A DNA stretch of 64,000 nt from Pseudarthrobacter sp. GA104 (GTDB lineage: Bacteria; Actinomycetota; Actinomycetes; Actinomycetales; Micrococcaceae): assembly GCF_009741265.1 (NCBI RefSeq), contig NZ_WOWL01000001.1, positions 2,790,001-2,854,000 on the forward strand. Reading direction: 5' to 3'. How positions within the stretch are numbered: the first letter of the stretch is position 1; the number at the start of each line of letters is the position of its first letter. Shown here one piece after another: positions 1-7,695 of the stretch. The position numbers were made by a program, and so were the translations under genes. The notes under the pieces were generated by a model. It did not search any database. It was not told where the DNA came from and saw only the letters and a list, made by a program, of their open reading frames with translations.

Positions 1-382
1 CCGAGGCGATGAAGAACTCTTCGATCCCGCCGCTTCCGGAGAGCGCGTCCATGGCATCGAGCACCAGGTTGATGTCCGTGCTGCTCTTCCCCCGCTGCGT
101 GAGCGACGGGCAGTCGATCACGCGGAAACCGGCCCGGGTCCAATATGTCCGGTACTTCGAGTACACCATCGGGTTCAGGTAGCAGTTGCGGATCAGGAAG
201 CGGCGGGGCCCCTCCCCGGAACCGCCGGCTGACAATGCGTCCGCCCAATGCTTCGGGTCCTCGGCGAACCGCTTCGCCGCCAGCGGATCCAGTGCCTGCA
301 GGCCGGTAAAGACGTTGTCGAAATCCACAAACATCGCTGCCCGGATGCCAGGCCTGCGGGAGGGGGAGAGTGCCTCGTTCAT
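1..382 (-). CDS. NYN domain protein, partial (runs off left edge)
   Basis: The reverse strand is open from an ATG at 382 to the window edge, giving about 127 residues without a stop. The N-terminal part reads MFVDFDNVFTGLQ, followed further on by KSSTDINLVLDAMD. A leading hydrophobic strand ending in DFDN and a later conserved Asp are typical of NYN (PIN-like) ribonuclease domains, so a metal-dependent RNase or an RNA-binding role is possible. The C-terminus is missing, so any added HTH/OST domain cannot be judged. There is no strong ribosome site before 382; the internal ATG at 334 is an alternative start. Confidence 0.7.
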   Translation of the reverse strand, partial: MNEALSPSRRPGIRAAMFVDFDNVFTGLQALDPLAAKRFAEDPKHWADALSAGGSGEGPRRFLIRNCYLNPMVYSKYRTYWTRAGFRVIDCPSLTQRGKSSTDINLVLDAMDALSGSGGIEEFFIAS

Positions 383-437
383 GGGGCCAGTGTGCCAGCA
401 ACGCCGCCCACCGGCGACCCCTCCGGATGCGACACGC

Positions 438-475
438 AAGCGGACGACGGCGGGACGTCCCGCCGTCGTCCGTTT
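438..475. repeat. conserved intergenic palindrome, copy 1
   Basis: First of nine copies of a near-perfect inverted repeat with arms GCGGACGACGGCGGGA and TCCCGCCGTCGTCCG, flanked by AA on the left and TT on the right. It lies 15 bases past the stop of the reverse gene ending at 491 and upstream of the NYN gene. It would form a hairpin of about 16 bp and probably ends transcription of the 491-811 gene, although there is no long T-tract. Confidence 0.85.
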
Positions 476-490
476 CCTTCTGCCCGTGGT

Positions 491-811
491 TCAGGTGGAG
501 AGGTTCCAGTGGACCCGGATGGCCTCGGCAATGGGGCCGTCCTTGACGTCGACCCGGAAGGCAACGGGCGCAGTCCCCGTTTCTTCGATGACTGCGTCAC
601 GGTAGACGCGGCCGCAGGAGGGACAGAGCGTGTAGAGGTCCTCATCGGCGGGCCATTCCGCCAATTCCGGCGGGACAGGGGGTTCTCCTGAATGCACGGG
701 GACGCCGCGTGAGTTGGCCTGTATCAATCCGTCCTTGCTGACGGTGTTGCCGCACACGCAGGTGATTGTGGTGACATCATGGTCAACCACTTCGGCAGTT
801 TCGGTGTCCAC
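491..811 (-). CDS. small hypothetical protein with Cys pairs (zinc-ribbon-like)
   Basis: A 106-residue acidic protein with no family I recognise. It contains CVCGN near residue 19 and CPSCGRVYRDAV near residue 64, so two Cys-x-Cys / Cys-x-x-Cys knuckles that could bind one zinc ion. The start is GTG at 811, chosen because GGGGAGG sits five bases upstream. It diverges from the GPP34 gene, and a copy of the conserved palindrome follows its stop closely. The coding start is well supported; the function is unknown. Confidence 0.7.
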   Translation of the reverse strand: MDTETAEVVDHDVTTITCVCGNTVSKDGLIQANSRGVPVHSGEPPVPPELAEWPADEDLYTLCPSCGRVYRDAVIEETGTAPVAFRVDVKDGPIAEAIRVHWNLST

Positions 812-928
812 GGCGACCTCCCCGGCGCTGGAAGAGACGTTACGGTATCAGCTTATGCCTGCCGATCCGCCGGGAAACTAGGTACTTCGGCCGTAGTAGC
901 CGCTGCCAGGCGGGCGCACCATGGTGCT

Positions 929-1681
929 ATGGACGCTGAAACACCGAAAGCGATGGAACTGAGCCTTCCCCAGGCGTTCCTGCTGCTGGCCACAAATGAC
1001 ACCACCGGAAAACCCGAAATTCCGGTCTTCGCACTGCGGACCACGCTGGCAGGTGCTGTGCTGGCCGAGCTGGACCTGCTCGGTGCTATCGAGCTGCAGG
1101 GCAAGCACGTCAGGGTTGCCGGCACTGCTCCGGACACCCATCTGCAGCACGAGCTGGAGCTCCTCCGCGGCAAGTCACGGCCGCACACTCCACGATGGTG
1201 GGTCTCGGCGCTTGAGAGCCGCGCCGAAGTGCAGCGCGTCTACGAGGGGATGGCCTCCCTGGGCATCGTGGAACACGTCGGCGAAAGGCACCTGGGCCTT
1301 TTCCGCGCCGTGCGCTACCCGGAAAAGGACCATGCTCCGGAGGCCGCACTCCTGAAAAAGATCGAAGCGGCACTCAGCGGTGCGCCGTCCAACCTCGAGC
1401 CACCGGACACAGGGGCCGCCGACGCAACGGCCACCGATGCCGGCACTGCCGCACCCCAGGTACAGGATTCCGCGTCCGCCAAGACCGGCACCAAGGCCCC
1501 CGAACCCAGGACCATAGCGCTGATCGCCCTGCTCCAGGCGGCCGGGCTGCTCGGCAAGCTCTTCCCGGAAGCGGACAGGGTCCGGGCCAGTGAGCTGGCC
1601 AAGGACTACTGGCCGTCCCGCGCCGTGGAGGACGAACTCCGCATGATCAGGCTGGCGGAGGAAGAAGCCGCGAACCTCTAA
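929..1681 (+). CDS. GPP34 (GOLPH3/Vps74-like) family protein
   Basis: A 250-residue protein beginning MDAETPKAMELSLPQAFLLL. The pattern of LSLPQAFLLLATND, a tract of small residues (AGAVLAELDLLGAIEL) and a later basic/aromatic WWVSALES segment matches the bacterial GPP34 family, relatives of the eukaryotic phosphoinositide-binding Golgi protein GOLPH3. The bacterial role is not established; membrane or lipid association is likely. A low-complexity Ala/Asp/Thr linker around residues 155-195 separates the main domain from a C-terminal helical tail. The reading frame is open upstream to 779, but that would overlap the divergent gene at 811, so ATG 929 is preferred; it has only a weak ribosome site. 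Confidence 0.75.
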   Translation: MDAETPKAMELSLPQAFLLLATNDTTGKPEIPVFALRTTLAGAVLAELDLLGAIELQGKHVRVAGTAPDTHLQHELELLRGKSRPHTPRWWVSALESRAEVQRVYEGMASLGIVEHVGERHLGLFRAVRYPEKDHAPEAALLKKIEAALSGAPSNLEPPDTGAADATATDAGTAAPQVQDSASAKTGTKAPEPRTIALIALLQAAGLLGKLFPEADRVRASELAKDYWPSRAVEDELRMIRLAEEEAANL

Positions 1682-1714
1682 CACGGCAGGCACCGTTTCA
1701 CGCCGGCGGAGCCC

Positions 1715-3061
1715 TCATGCCAGGGCGAGGCCGGCCTTCCTCGCGTCGCGGAATTTGGCATCGATGTGCACCACGTCGCGGCCTGCGCGCTGCAGCAGGC
1801 TTGCCGCCACCGCCGAGCGGTACCCGGACCCGCAGTGCACCCACAGCCGCCCGGCGGGCACCTCGTCCATGCGGCGCAGCAGCTCGTGGACCGGGATGTT
1901 TGTTGCCTCGCGGATGTGCGACTCTTCGAACTCGTCGGTGCGGCGGACGTCCAGGAGGGGCTCGTCGGTGGGCCTCTGCAGCACTTCCTGCCAGCCAACG
2001 CTGCGGTAGGAGGAGGTGGGTGCCCCGGGCGCGAGTTCCCCGGGTCCGCTGCCGATTGCCGCGTCCGGGTTGTCGATCCCGATGCGGGAAAGGTCCCGGA
2101 TGGCGTTCTCCACGTCCTGGTGCTCACCCACCAGGGTCAGCTGTTCGTCCCAGGGCAGGACCCAGCCCAGGAAGGCGGTGAACTTGGTGCCGTCGCCGTA
2201 TTCGAAGCTGACGCTGCCGCTGAGGTGGCTGTTGGCAAAGGCAATGCGGTTCCGCAGGTCCACCACCCACTCTCCCCGCTGGAGGCGGGCCGCCAGCTCA
2301 TCCTGGTCCAGGGAGTCGGGCAGTTCCAGGTCCGGCGCCGTGGGTCCTGCGAGGTTGATCGGGGCCATATGGGCGTAATAGGACGGATAAGCCGTGAGGT
2401 TGTGGATGAGCTCCTGGACGAAGTGGTCCTCGTCCGGATCTGTCAGGGCATGGTTTTCCTTCAGCTGCTCGCCGATGGTGGAGGACTCCGCCCCGCTGGC
2501 CGGGCCTGAGGAACAGAAGGAGCCGAAGCCATGGGTGGGGTAGAGCCCGGCGTCCTTGCCGGCCTCGTCCACCAGGCGCCGCACCGAGGCGTATTGGTGG
2601 TGGGTGAGCGGCACGGTGTCTTCGTCGCTGACCAGGTCGGTGCGGCCCACGGAGCCGTAGAGCAGGCTCCCTCCGGAGAATACGGCCTGGCGCTCGCCGT
2701 CCGTGACGATGTAGGAGAGGTGGTGGTGGGTGTGCCCTGGCGTGGCCACCGCCTTGAGGACCATCCTTCCCACCTGCACCGTGTCTCCGTCCGAGATCGG
2801 CTGGCGGCGGTAAGGAACGTCGTCCGCGGCGTTGACCAGGTAGGCGGCGTTGTGGTCATTGGCCAGCTGCAGCCCGCCCGTGACGTAGTCGTTGTGGATG
2901 TGCGTTTCCGCCACGTGCGTGATCCTCACCCCGGCGTCCGCGACGGCCTTTTCCACCCGGTCGGTGTCCCGCTGGGGATCGATGACGATGCCCACCGCGC
3001 CGTCGTGGACCAGGTAGGTGCGGTCGCCAAGCTGGGGCGTTTCGATAGTGACGACTTCCAT
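1715..3061 (-). CDS. MBL-fold persulfide dioxygenase with two rhodanese domains (CstB-like)
   Basis: A 448-residue cytoplasmic protein. Residues 1-230 form a metallo-beta-lactamase domain of the ETHE1 type with the metal motif HIHND (His54, His56, Asp58), then TPGHTHHHLSY and a later PTHGFGSFC. The rest holds two rhodanese modules: the first (VVDLRNRIAFANSHL) lacks a catalytic cysteine, the second has HCGSGYRSA. This order and length match CstB-like enzymes, which oxidise persulfides to sulfite and thiosulfate. AAGGAGG lies just before the ATG. It is a single gene, convergent with the GPP34 gene; no sulfide-sensing regulator is next to it. Confidence 0.85.
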   Translation of the reverse strand: MEVVTIETPQLGDRTYLVHDGAVGIVIDPQRDTDRVEKAVADAGVRITHVAETHIHNDYVTGGLQLANDHNAAYLVNAADDVPYRRQPISDGDTVQVGRMVLKAVATPGHTHHHLSYIVTDGERQAVFSGGSLLYGSVGRTDLVSDEDTVPLTHHQYASVRRLVDEAGKDAGLYPTHGFGSFCSSGPASGAESSTIGEQLKENHALTDPDEDHFVQELIHNLTAYPSYYAHMAPINLAGPTAPDLELPDSLDQDELAARLQRGEWVVDLRNRIAFANSHLSGSVSFEYGDGTKFTAFLGWVLPWDEQLTLVGEHQDVENAIRDLSRIGIDNPDAAIGSGPGELAPGAPTSSYRSVGWQEVLQRPTDEPLLDVRRTDEFEESHIREATNIPVHELLRRMDEVPAGRLWVHCGSGYRSAVAASLLQRAGRDVVHIDAKFRDARKAGLALA

Positions 3062-3154
3062 GCCGGGTTCCTCCTTGGACGGGTATCAGCCTGATCGCCA
3101 CGTTACCCCCGGCAATGCCGGGCTGGTAGCCCCGCCTGCACCCCTCACGCAGGA

Positions 3155-3190
3155 GGCGGACGACGGCGGGAGGTCCCGCCGTCGTCCGTC
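3155..3190. repeat. conserved intergenic palindrome, copy 2 (between divergent genes)
   Basis: Same inverted repeat as at 438-475, with centre GGGAGGTCCC. Unlike the other copies it lies between two divergently transcribed genes (starts at 3061 and about 3280), so it does not follow a stop codon. It could stop read-through, affect the divergent promoters, or be a remnant of an inserted element. Confidence 0.85.
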
Positions 3191-3279
3191 CCGACTGGCG
3201 GTAAAATCGTCAGCAGGCCCGCCGTCGGAAGGCGGCCACTCGCTGCCGGCTCTTGCCCGGAAAGTTTGGAAGGGGAGCA

Positions 3280-4281
3280 TTGCGCGCAACGGTCAAGGAT
3301 GTCGCCCGCCGTGCCGGGGTCTCACCCAAGACTGTCTCGAACGTGATGAACGGCATCGTTCCGGTGAGCGGGGCCACCCGGTCCAAGGTGGAGCAGGCCA
3401 TCCTCGAACTGGATTACGTCCCCAACCTCTCCGCCCGCGGGCTGCGTAACGGGAGGTCCGGCGTGATTGCGCTGGCCCTGCCTGACCTGGGCACGCCGTA
3501 CTCGGCAGAAATTGCCCACAATATTGTCGAAGTGGCACACGAGCAGGGCTGGATCGTGCAGATCGAGGAGACCGGCTCGGATCCCCAGCGCGAACACGAA
3601 CTCATGGTGCGCGCCCGCTCCAACCTGATCGACGGGCTCATCCTTAATCCCGTAGTGCTGGACGAGAGTGCCGTGCAGGTGGGCGTTGCCCTGCCGCCAG
3701 TGGTCCTGCTCGGTGAGGTCAAGCAAAAGCTCGCCGACCGCGTGCACGTGGACAGTGTCGGCGCCGCGCGGGACATGACCCTCGCCCTGGCCGCGTCCGG
3801 GCGACGCCGGATCGCCGTCCTGGGAACCACCGAGGGCCGGGGATCCGCCGCGGCGATCCAGAGGACGCAAGGTTATGAAGAGGCCCTGGGGATCCTGGGC
3901 ATTGACCGGGACGAGTCGCTGCTGATCCCCTGCGAAAGATGGACGCCGCAGACCGCCGCCGATGCGCTTACGGCCTACCTGGACACGCATCCTGTTCCGG
4001 AAGCGTTGTTCTGCTTCACCGATTCCATGGCAATCGGCGCCCTGAGCGTGCTCTGGAAGAGGTGCCTGCGGATACCGGACGACATTGCCGTGGCGGGCTT
4101 CGATGACATTGCCGACGGCCGCTACGCCGTGCCTTCCTTGACCACTGTCTCCTTCGACAAGCGCGCCATTGCCAGCGAAGCCCTACGCCTCCTGACGGAG
4201 CGGATGGCGGACCGCGGCCAGGAACAGCGCGTGGTCTCCATCGACTACACGATCGTGGAGCGGGATAGCAGCCGCGGCTGA
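3280..4281 (+). CDS. LacI-family transcriptional regulator
   Basis: A 333-residue repressor. The N-terminus reads RATVKDVARRAGVSPKTVSN, the LacI helix-turn-helix, followed by the hinge LSARGLRNGRSG. The rest is a periplasmic-binding-type sugar sensor domain ending VERDSSRG. The start is TTG at 3280, because GGAAGGGGAG sits just before it and it gives the normal LacI N-terminus; a TTG at 3253 would add nine unusual residues. It lies upstream of and in line with an arabinofuranosidase/ABC operon and most likely represses it until an arabinose-containing sugar binds. Two palindromes in the following gap are candidate operators. Confidence 0.92.
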   Translation: MRATVKDVARRAGVSPKTVSNVMNGIVPVSGATRSKVEQAILELDYVPNLSARGLRNGRSGVIALALPDLGTPYSAEIAHNIVEVAHEQGWIVQIEETGSDPQREHELMVRARSNLIDGLILNPVVLDESAVQVGVALPPVVLLGEVKQKLADRVHVDSVGAARDMTLALAASGRRRIAVLGTTEGRGSAAAIQRTQGYEEALGILGIDRDESLLIPCERWTPQTAADALTAYLDTHPVPEALFCFTDSMAIGALSVLWKRCLRIPDDIAVAGFDDIADGRYAVPSLTTVSFDKRAIASEALRLLTERMADRGQEQRVVSIDYTIVERDSSRG

Positions 4282-4302
4282 AACGAGAGCATTCCACCAA
4301 GT

Positions 4303-4316
4303 TGTTTGCGCTAACA
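4303..4316. promoter_or_regulatory. LacI-type operator candidate (TGTTTGCGCTAACA)
   Basis: A near-perfect dyad with the central GCGC step typical of LacI-family operators, located about 150 bases upstream of the substrate-binding protein gene and 22 bases after the regulator stop. Six of the seven half-site positions are symmetrical. Binding by the adjacent regulator is inferred. Confidence 0.6.
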
Positions 4317-4336
4317 GTTTTTCCTTGCGGCAGCCA

Positions 4337-4350
4337 TTACATCGATGTAA
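4337..4350. promoter_or_regulatory. Perfect palindrome TTACATCGATGTAA, second operator candidate
   Basis: A perfect 14-base palindrome with central CG, 20 bases downstream of the first operator candidate and about 115 bases upstream of the ABC operon start. Its half site (TTACATC) differs from the first one, so it may be read by a second LacI-family or global carbon regulator. Confidence 0.55.
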
Positions 4351-4463
4351 CGTGAGACCTGCGTCACTTCCCCCAAGACATCTGCCGGGGACGGAGCGCG
4401 CCGGAACCGGAACTTTAGGCAACAGTAGGAACCTTTCAGCGGACCCATCCAAAGGAGTGATTG

Positions 4464-5798
4464 GTGAAGCAGTTTGAATTTTTGCCCGGGAAACAGTTGT
4501 CCCGCCGGCAGTTACTGACAGGAACGGCCGCCCTGGGCAGCGTCCTGGCAACAGGCGCACTGACGGGCTGCGGCGGAAACGCCCAGGCTGCCGGCGTGCG
4601 GGACATCGGGTTCTGGCATTTGCTGTCCGGTGGCGACGGCATCAAGATGCAGGCGATGATCAACGGCGCCAACCAGGCCAACCCTGCGTTCAAGGTGCAT
4701 CCCACCGTGCTGGCGTGGGGGCCGCCGTACTACACCAAACTGGCCATGGCCTCTGCGGGCGGACGTCCGCCGGAGCTGGCGATCATGCATGCCAGCCGGG
4801 TGCCGGGCTACGCCCCCGGCGGCCTGATCGACCCCTGGGACCTCTCGCTGCTGGCAGAGCACGGCGTCACGGGCGACAACTTCGCCCCGCGCATTTGGGA
4901 GAAGAGCCAGCAGAACGGCAAGGTGTTCTCCATCGCCCTGGATTCGCATCCGTTCGTCATGTTCTACAACACGGACGTCGCCGGGAAGGCTGGAGTCCTG
5001 GCCGGAAACGGACAACTGCAGGAAGTGGCCTCCCCGCAGGAGTTCCTGGCCATGGCCAGGGAGATGCAGAAGGTCACCCAGGCCCACGGATTGTCCTTTG
5101 GCTACCTTGGCAGCGGATCCCAGATGTGGCGGCTTTTCTACACGCTCTACAAACAGCACGGCGCGGACATCACCCTGACGCCGGGCCGGCCGATGAAGGT
5201 CGACCGGGACGCAGCCATTGAGTCGCTGGACTTCATGGCATCGCTTTTCGACGACACCATCGCGGCCAAGAGCGGCGACATCAGCACGGGCATCGCGGAA
5301 TTCGCCCGCGGCGGCTCGGGAATGCTGTTCAGCGGTGTCTGGGAGCTGCCGACGCTCAAGAAGGCGGGCCTGCCGGTGGATGCGGCCACCATTCCCACGC
5401 TCTACGGCACCCCGGCTGCCTACGCAGACTCGCATTCCTTCGTCCTTCCGCGGCAGCTGAACGTGGACGACACGAAGCGCCGCGACGTCTACAAGTTCGT
5501 CAGCGACGTCCTCAAGGGATCACTGTCCTGGGCAGAAGCGGGCCACATTCCCGCGTACCAGCCGGTGGTCCAGTCCCAGGCCTATAAGGACCTCACACCG
5601 CAGGCGCACTATGCCAATGCGGCCGACGTCATCGCCTACGACCCCGAAGCCTGGTTCAGCGGCTCGGGATCTGACTGGCAGACCTACTTCGCGGAGAACG
5701 TCCAGAACGTCCTCCTTGGCCGCGACAAAGCGGCCGCCGGCTGGGACGCCTTCGAAGAGCGCACCAACCACCTGCTTTCCCGGCCCAACCCCGTCTAA
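4464..5798 (+). CDS. Sugar ABC transporter substrate-binding lipoprotein
   Basis: A 444-residue extracellular solute-binding protein, family 1 type. The N-terminus has a twin-arginine motif (SRRQLLTG), a hydrophobic stretch and a lipobox LTGC, so it is probably exported folded by Tat and lipid-anchored. The body shows the usual cluster-B pattern (FWHLLSGGDG, VMFYNTDV, SWAEAGHIP). The start is GTG at 4464 with AAAGGAG six bases upstream; TTG at 4461 is less likely. It opens an operon with two permeases and an arabinofuranosidase, so it probably binds arabino-oligosaccharides. Expression is likely controlled by the upstream LacI protein. Confidence 0.92.
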   Translation: MKQFEFLPGKQLSRRQLLTGTAALGSVLATGALTGCGGNAQAAGVRDIGFWHLLSGGDGIKMQAMINGANQANPAFKVHPTVLAWGPPYYTKLAMASAGGRPPELAIMHASRVPGYAPGGLIDPWDLSLLAEHGVTGDNFAPRIWEKSQQNGKVFSIALDSHPFVMFYNTDVAGKAGVLAGNGQLQEVASPQEFLAMAREMQKVTQAHGLSFGYLGSGSQMWRLFYTLYKQHGADITLTPGRPMKVDRDAAIESLDFMASLFDDTIAAKSGDISTGIAEFARGGSGMLFSGVWELPTLKKAGLPVDAATIPTLYGTPAAYADSHSFVLPRQLNVDDTKRRDVYKFVSDVLKGSLSWAEAGHIPAYQPVVQSQAYKDLTPQAHYANAADVIAYDPEAWFSGSGSDWQTYFAENVQNVLLGRDKAAAGWDAFEERTNHLLSRPNPV

Positions 5799-5825
5799 AC
5801 CCACCGAGCGACAAAGGAGTCCTTC

Positions 5826-6728
5826 ATGAGTTCTTCACTAGCAGCCCGGCGGAGCCCCGGGAGCCTCACCAGGAGCAACCTCAGCGGCTGGGGGTTCGCC
5901 GCGCCCTTCCTGGTTTTCTTCCTCGTTTTCCTTGTGTGGCCCCTTCTCTACGGCGTCTACATGAGCCTCACCGGCAAGTCCCTGACCGGAGCCAATGACA
6001 GCCTGATCGGCTTTGCGAACTACGCCGAAGCCTTGTCCGACGCCGGCATGTGGCGCTCACTCGGCAACACCCTGTACTTCACCGTGATCAGCACGGTCCC
6101 GCTGGTGCTGGTGGCCCTGGTGATGGCGGCACTGCTCAATGTCGGTTTGCCGGCCCAGTGGCTGTGGCGGCTCTCCTACTTTGCCCCGTACCTGCTCGCG
6201 TCCACCGTGGTTTCACTGTTCTTCACGTGGATGTACAACCCGCAGCTTGGCCTCATCAACGATTCCCTGTCCAAGATCGGAATCCCCAAGGTCGCCTGGC
6301 TCAACGACCCCAACGTGGCCATGTGGGCGATCGTCATTGCCACCCTCTGGTGGACGGTGGGGTTCAACTTCCTGCTCTACCTGGCGGCGATGCAGAACAT
6401 CCCGCACCAGCACTATGAGGCAGCATCCCTCGACGGTGCCGGGGCCTGGCGCCAGTTCTTCTCCATCACCCTGCCGCAGCTGACCCCCACCACCGTGATG
6501 ATCGTGCTCCTCCAGATCCTCGCCTCGCTCAAGATCTTCGACCAGGTGTACCAGATGACCGCCGGAGGGCCCGGAGGATCAACCCGGCCCGTGGTGCAGT
6601 ACATCTTTGAAACCGGATTCACCGGCTACCGGCTGGGCTATTCCGCAGCCATCTCCTACATCTTCTTCGGACTGATAGTGCTCGTCTCGGTCATGCAGTT
6701 CGTCATCACCCGCCGCAGGAGTGCATAA
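5826..6728 (+). CDS. Sugar ABC transporter permease (MalF type)
   Basis: A 300-residue inner-membrane protein with six predicted hydrophobic segments, the first around residues 25-47. The EAA loop that contacts the ATPase is visible as YEAASLDGAGAWRQFFSITLPQL near residue 200. It has a clear AAAGGAG ribosome site and ends two bases before the next permease gene. It forms the membrane channel with the 6731-7627 product. No ATPase gene lies in the operon, so a shared MsiK/MsmX-type ATPase encoded elsewhere is presumably used. Confidence 0.92.
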   Translation: MSSSLAARRSPGSLTRSNLSGWGFAAPFLVFFLVFLVWPLLYGVYMSLTGKSLTGANDSLIGFANYAEALSDAGMWRSLGNTLYFTVISTVPLVLVALVMAALLNVGLPAQWLWRLSYFAPYLLASTVVSLFFTWMYNPQLGLINDSLSKIGIPKVAWLNDPNVAMWAIVIATLWWTVGFNFLLYLAAMQNIPHQHYEAASLDGAGAWRQFFSITLPQLTPTTVMIVLLQILASLKIFDQVYQMTAGGPGGSTRPVVQYIFETGFTGYRLGYSAAISYIFFGLIVLVSVMQFVITRRRSA

Positions 6729-6730
6729 CC

Positions 6731-7627
6731 ATGGCAATTCAGACCCTCGACCGCCCCGAGTCAGGCATCAGCACCAGCCAGGACCTCCGCCAGCCACGCA
6801 AGAAAATGACGGCAGGCAAGATCGCCGCCGTCGCGGTTGCCGCGCTGATCGCAGTCCTCTGGCTGGTCCCCTTCGCCTGGGCAACCGCCACCGCCTTCAA
6901 GACCGAGACGGATGCCGCGGCTCCGAAGATCAGCTGGGTGCCGCCGTCGGGCTTTACGCCCGAAGCGTTCGTGAAAGTGTTCCAGGACGGCAACATCCCG
7001 CTGTGGACGTGGAACTCGCTGTACACCTCGGCGGCCATCACGGCCATCACCCTGGTGATCTCTGCGCTCGTGGCCTACGCACTGTCCCGGATCAACTTCA
7101 AGGGCAAGAAGGTGCTGATGACGGTGATCATCGCCTCCATCATCGTCCCGCCGCCGGTCCTGATCATCCCGCTTTTCTACCAGATGCTCGCCCTGCACAT
7201 GATCGACACCTCCTGGGCCATCATCCTGCCGCAGGTCATCCACCCGGCGATGGTGTTCGTGCTCAAGAAGTTCTTCGACCAGATTCCCCGCGAACTTGAA
7301 GAAGCGGCGGTGATGGACGGCGCCAGCCGCATGCGGATCTTCACCCAAATCGTCCTGCCGCTGTCCCGGCCCATCCTTGCCGCCGTCGCCATCTTCGTGT
7401 TCATCGGCGCCTGGAACAACTTCCTGTGGCCCTTCATCGCCACCAACGACGGCGCGCTCCTCACCCTGCCGGTGGGGCTGCAGACCATCAAGAGCGCCTA
7501 CGGCATCCAGTACGCGCAGAACATGGCGTCCGCCCTGCTCGCTGCGCTGCCGCTCATCCTCGTCTTCCTCTTCTTCCAGCGCCAGATCATCAAGGGCGTT
7601 GCGACGACGGGCCTCGCCGGAACCTGA
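6731..7627 (+). CDS. Sugar ABC transporter permease (MalG type)
   Basis: A 298-residue inner-membrane permease with six hydrophobic segments beginning near residue 32 (IAAVAVAALIAVLWLVPFAW). The EAA loop is visible as LEEAAVMDGASRMRIFTQIV near residue 195. The ribosome site GGAG overlaps the end of the first permease, pointing to coupled translation and a 1:1 heterodimer. Part of the operon that ends with the arabinofuranosidase. Confidence 0.92.
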   Translation: MAIQTLDRPESGISTSQDLRQPRKKMTAGKIAAVAVAALIAVLWLVPFAWATATAFKTETDAAAPKISWVPPSGFTPEAFVKVFQDGNIPLWTWNSLYTSAAITAITLVISALVAYALSRINFKGKKVLMTVIIASIIVPPPVLIIPLFYQMLALHMIDTSWAIILPQVIHPAMVFVLKKFFDQIPRELEEAAVMDGASRMRIFTQIVLPLSRPILAAVAIFVFIGAWNNFLWPFIATNDGALLTLPVGLQTIKSAYGIQYAQNMASALLAALPLILVFLFFQRQIIKGVATTGLAGT

Positions 7628-7695
7628 ACCGGCACCTTCCGCCTGCAAACCAACGCCACGAAACAGACCTGAACAACGACCAAGGAGTGCTGTAC

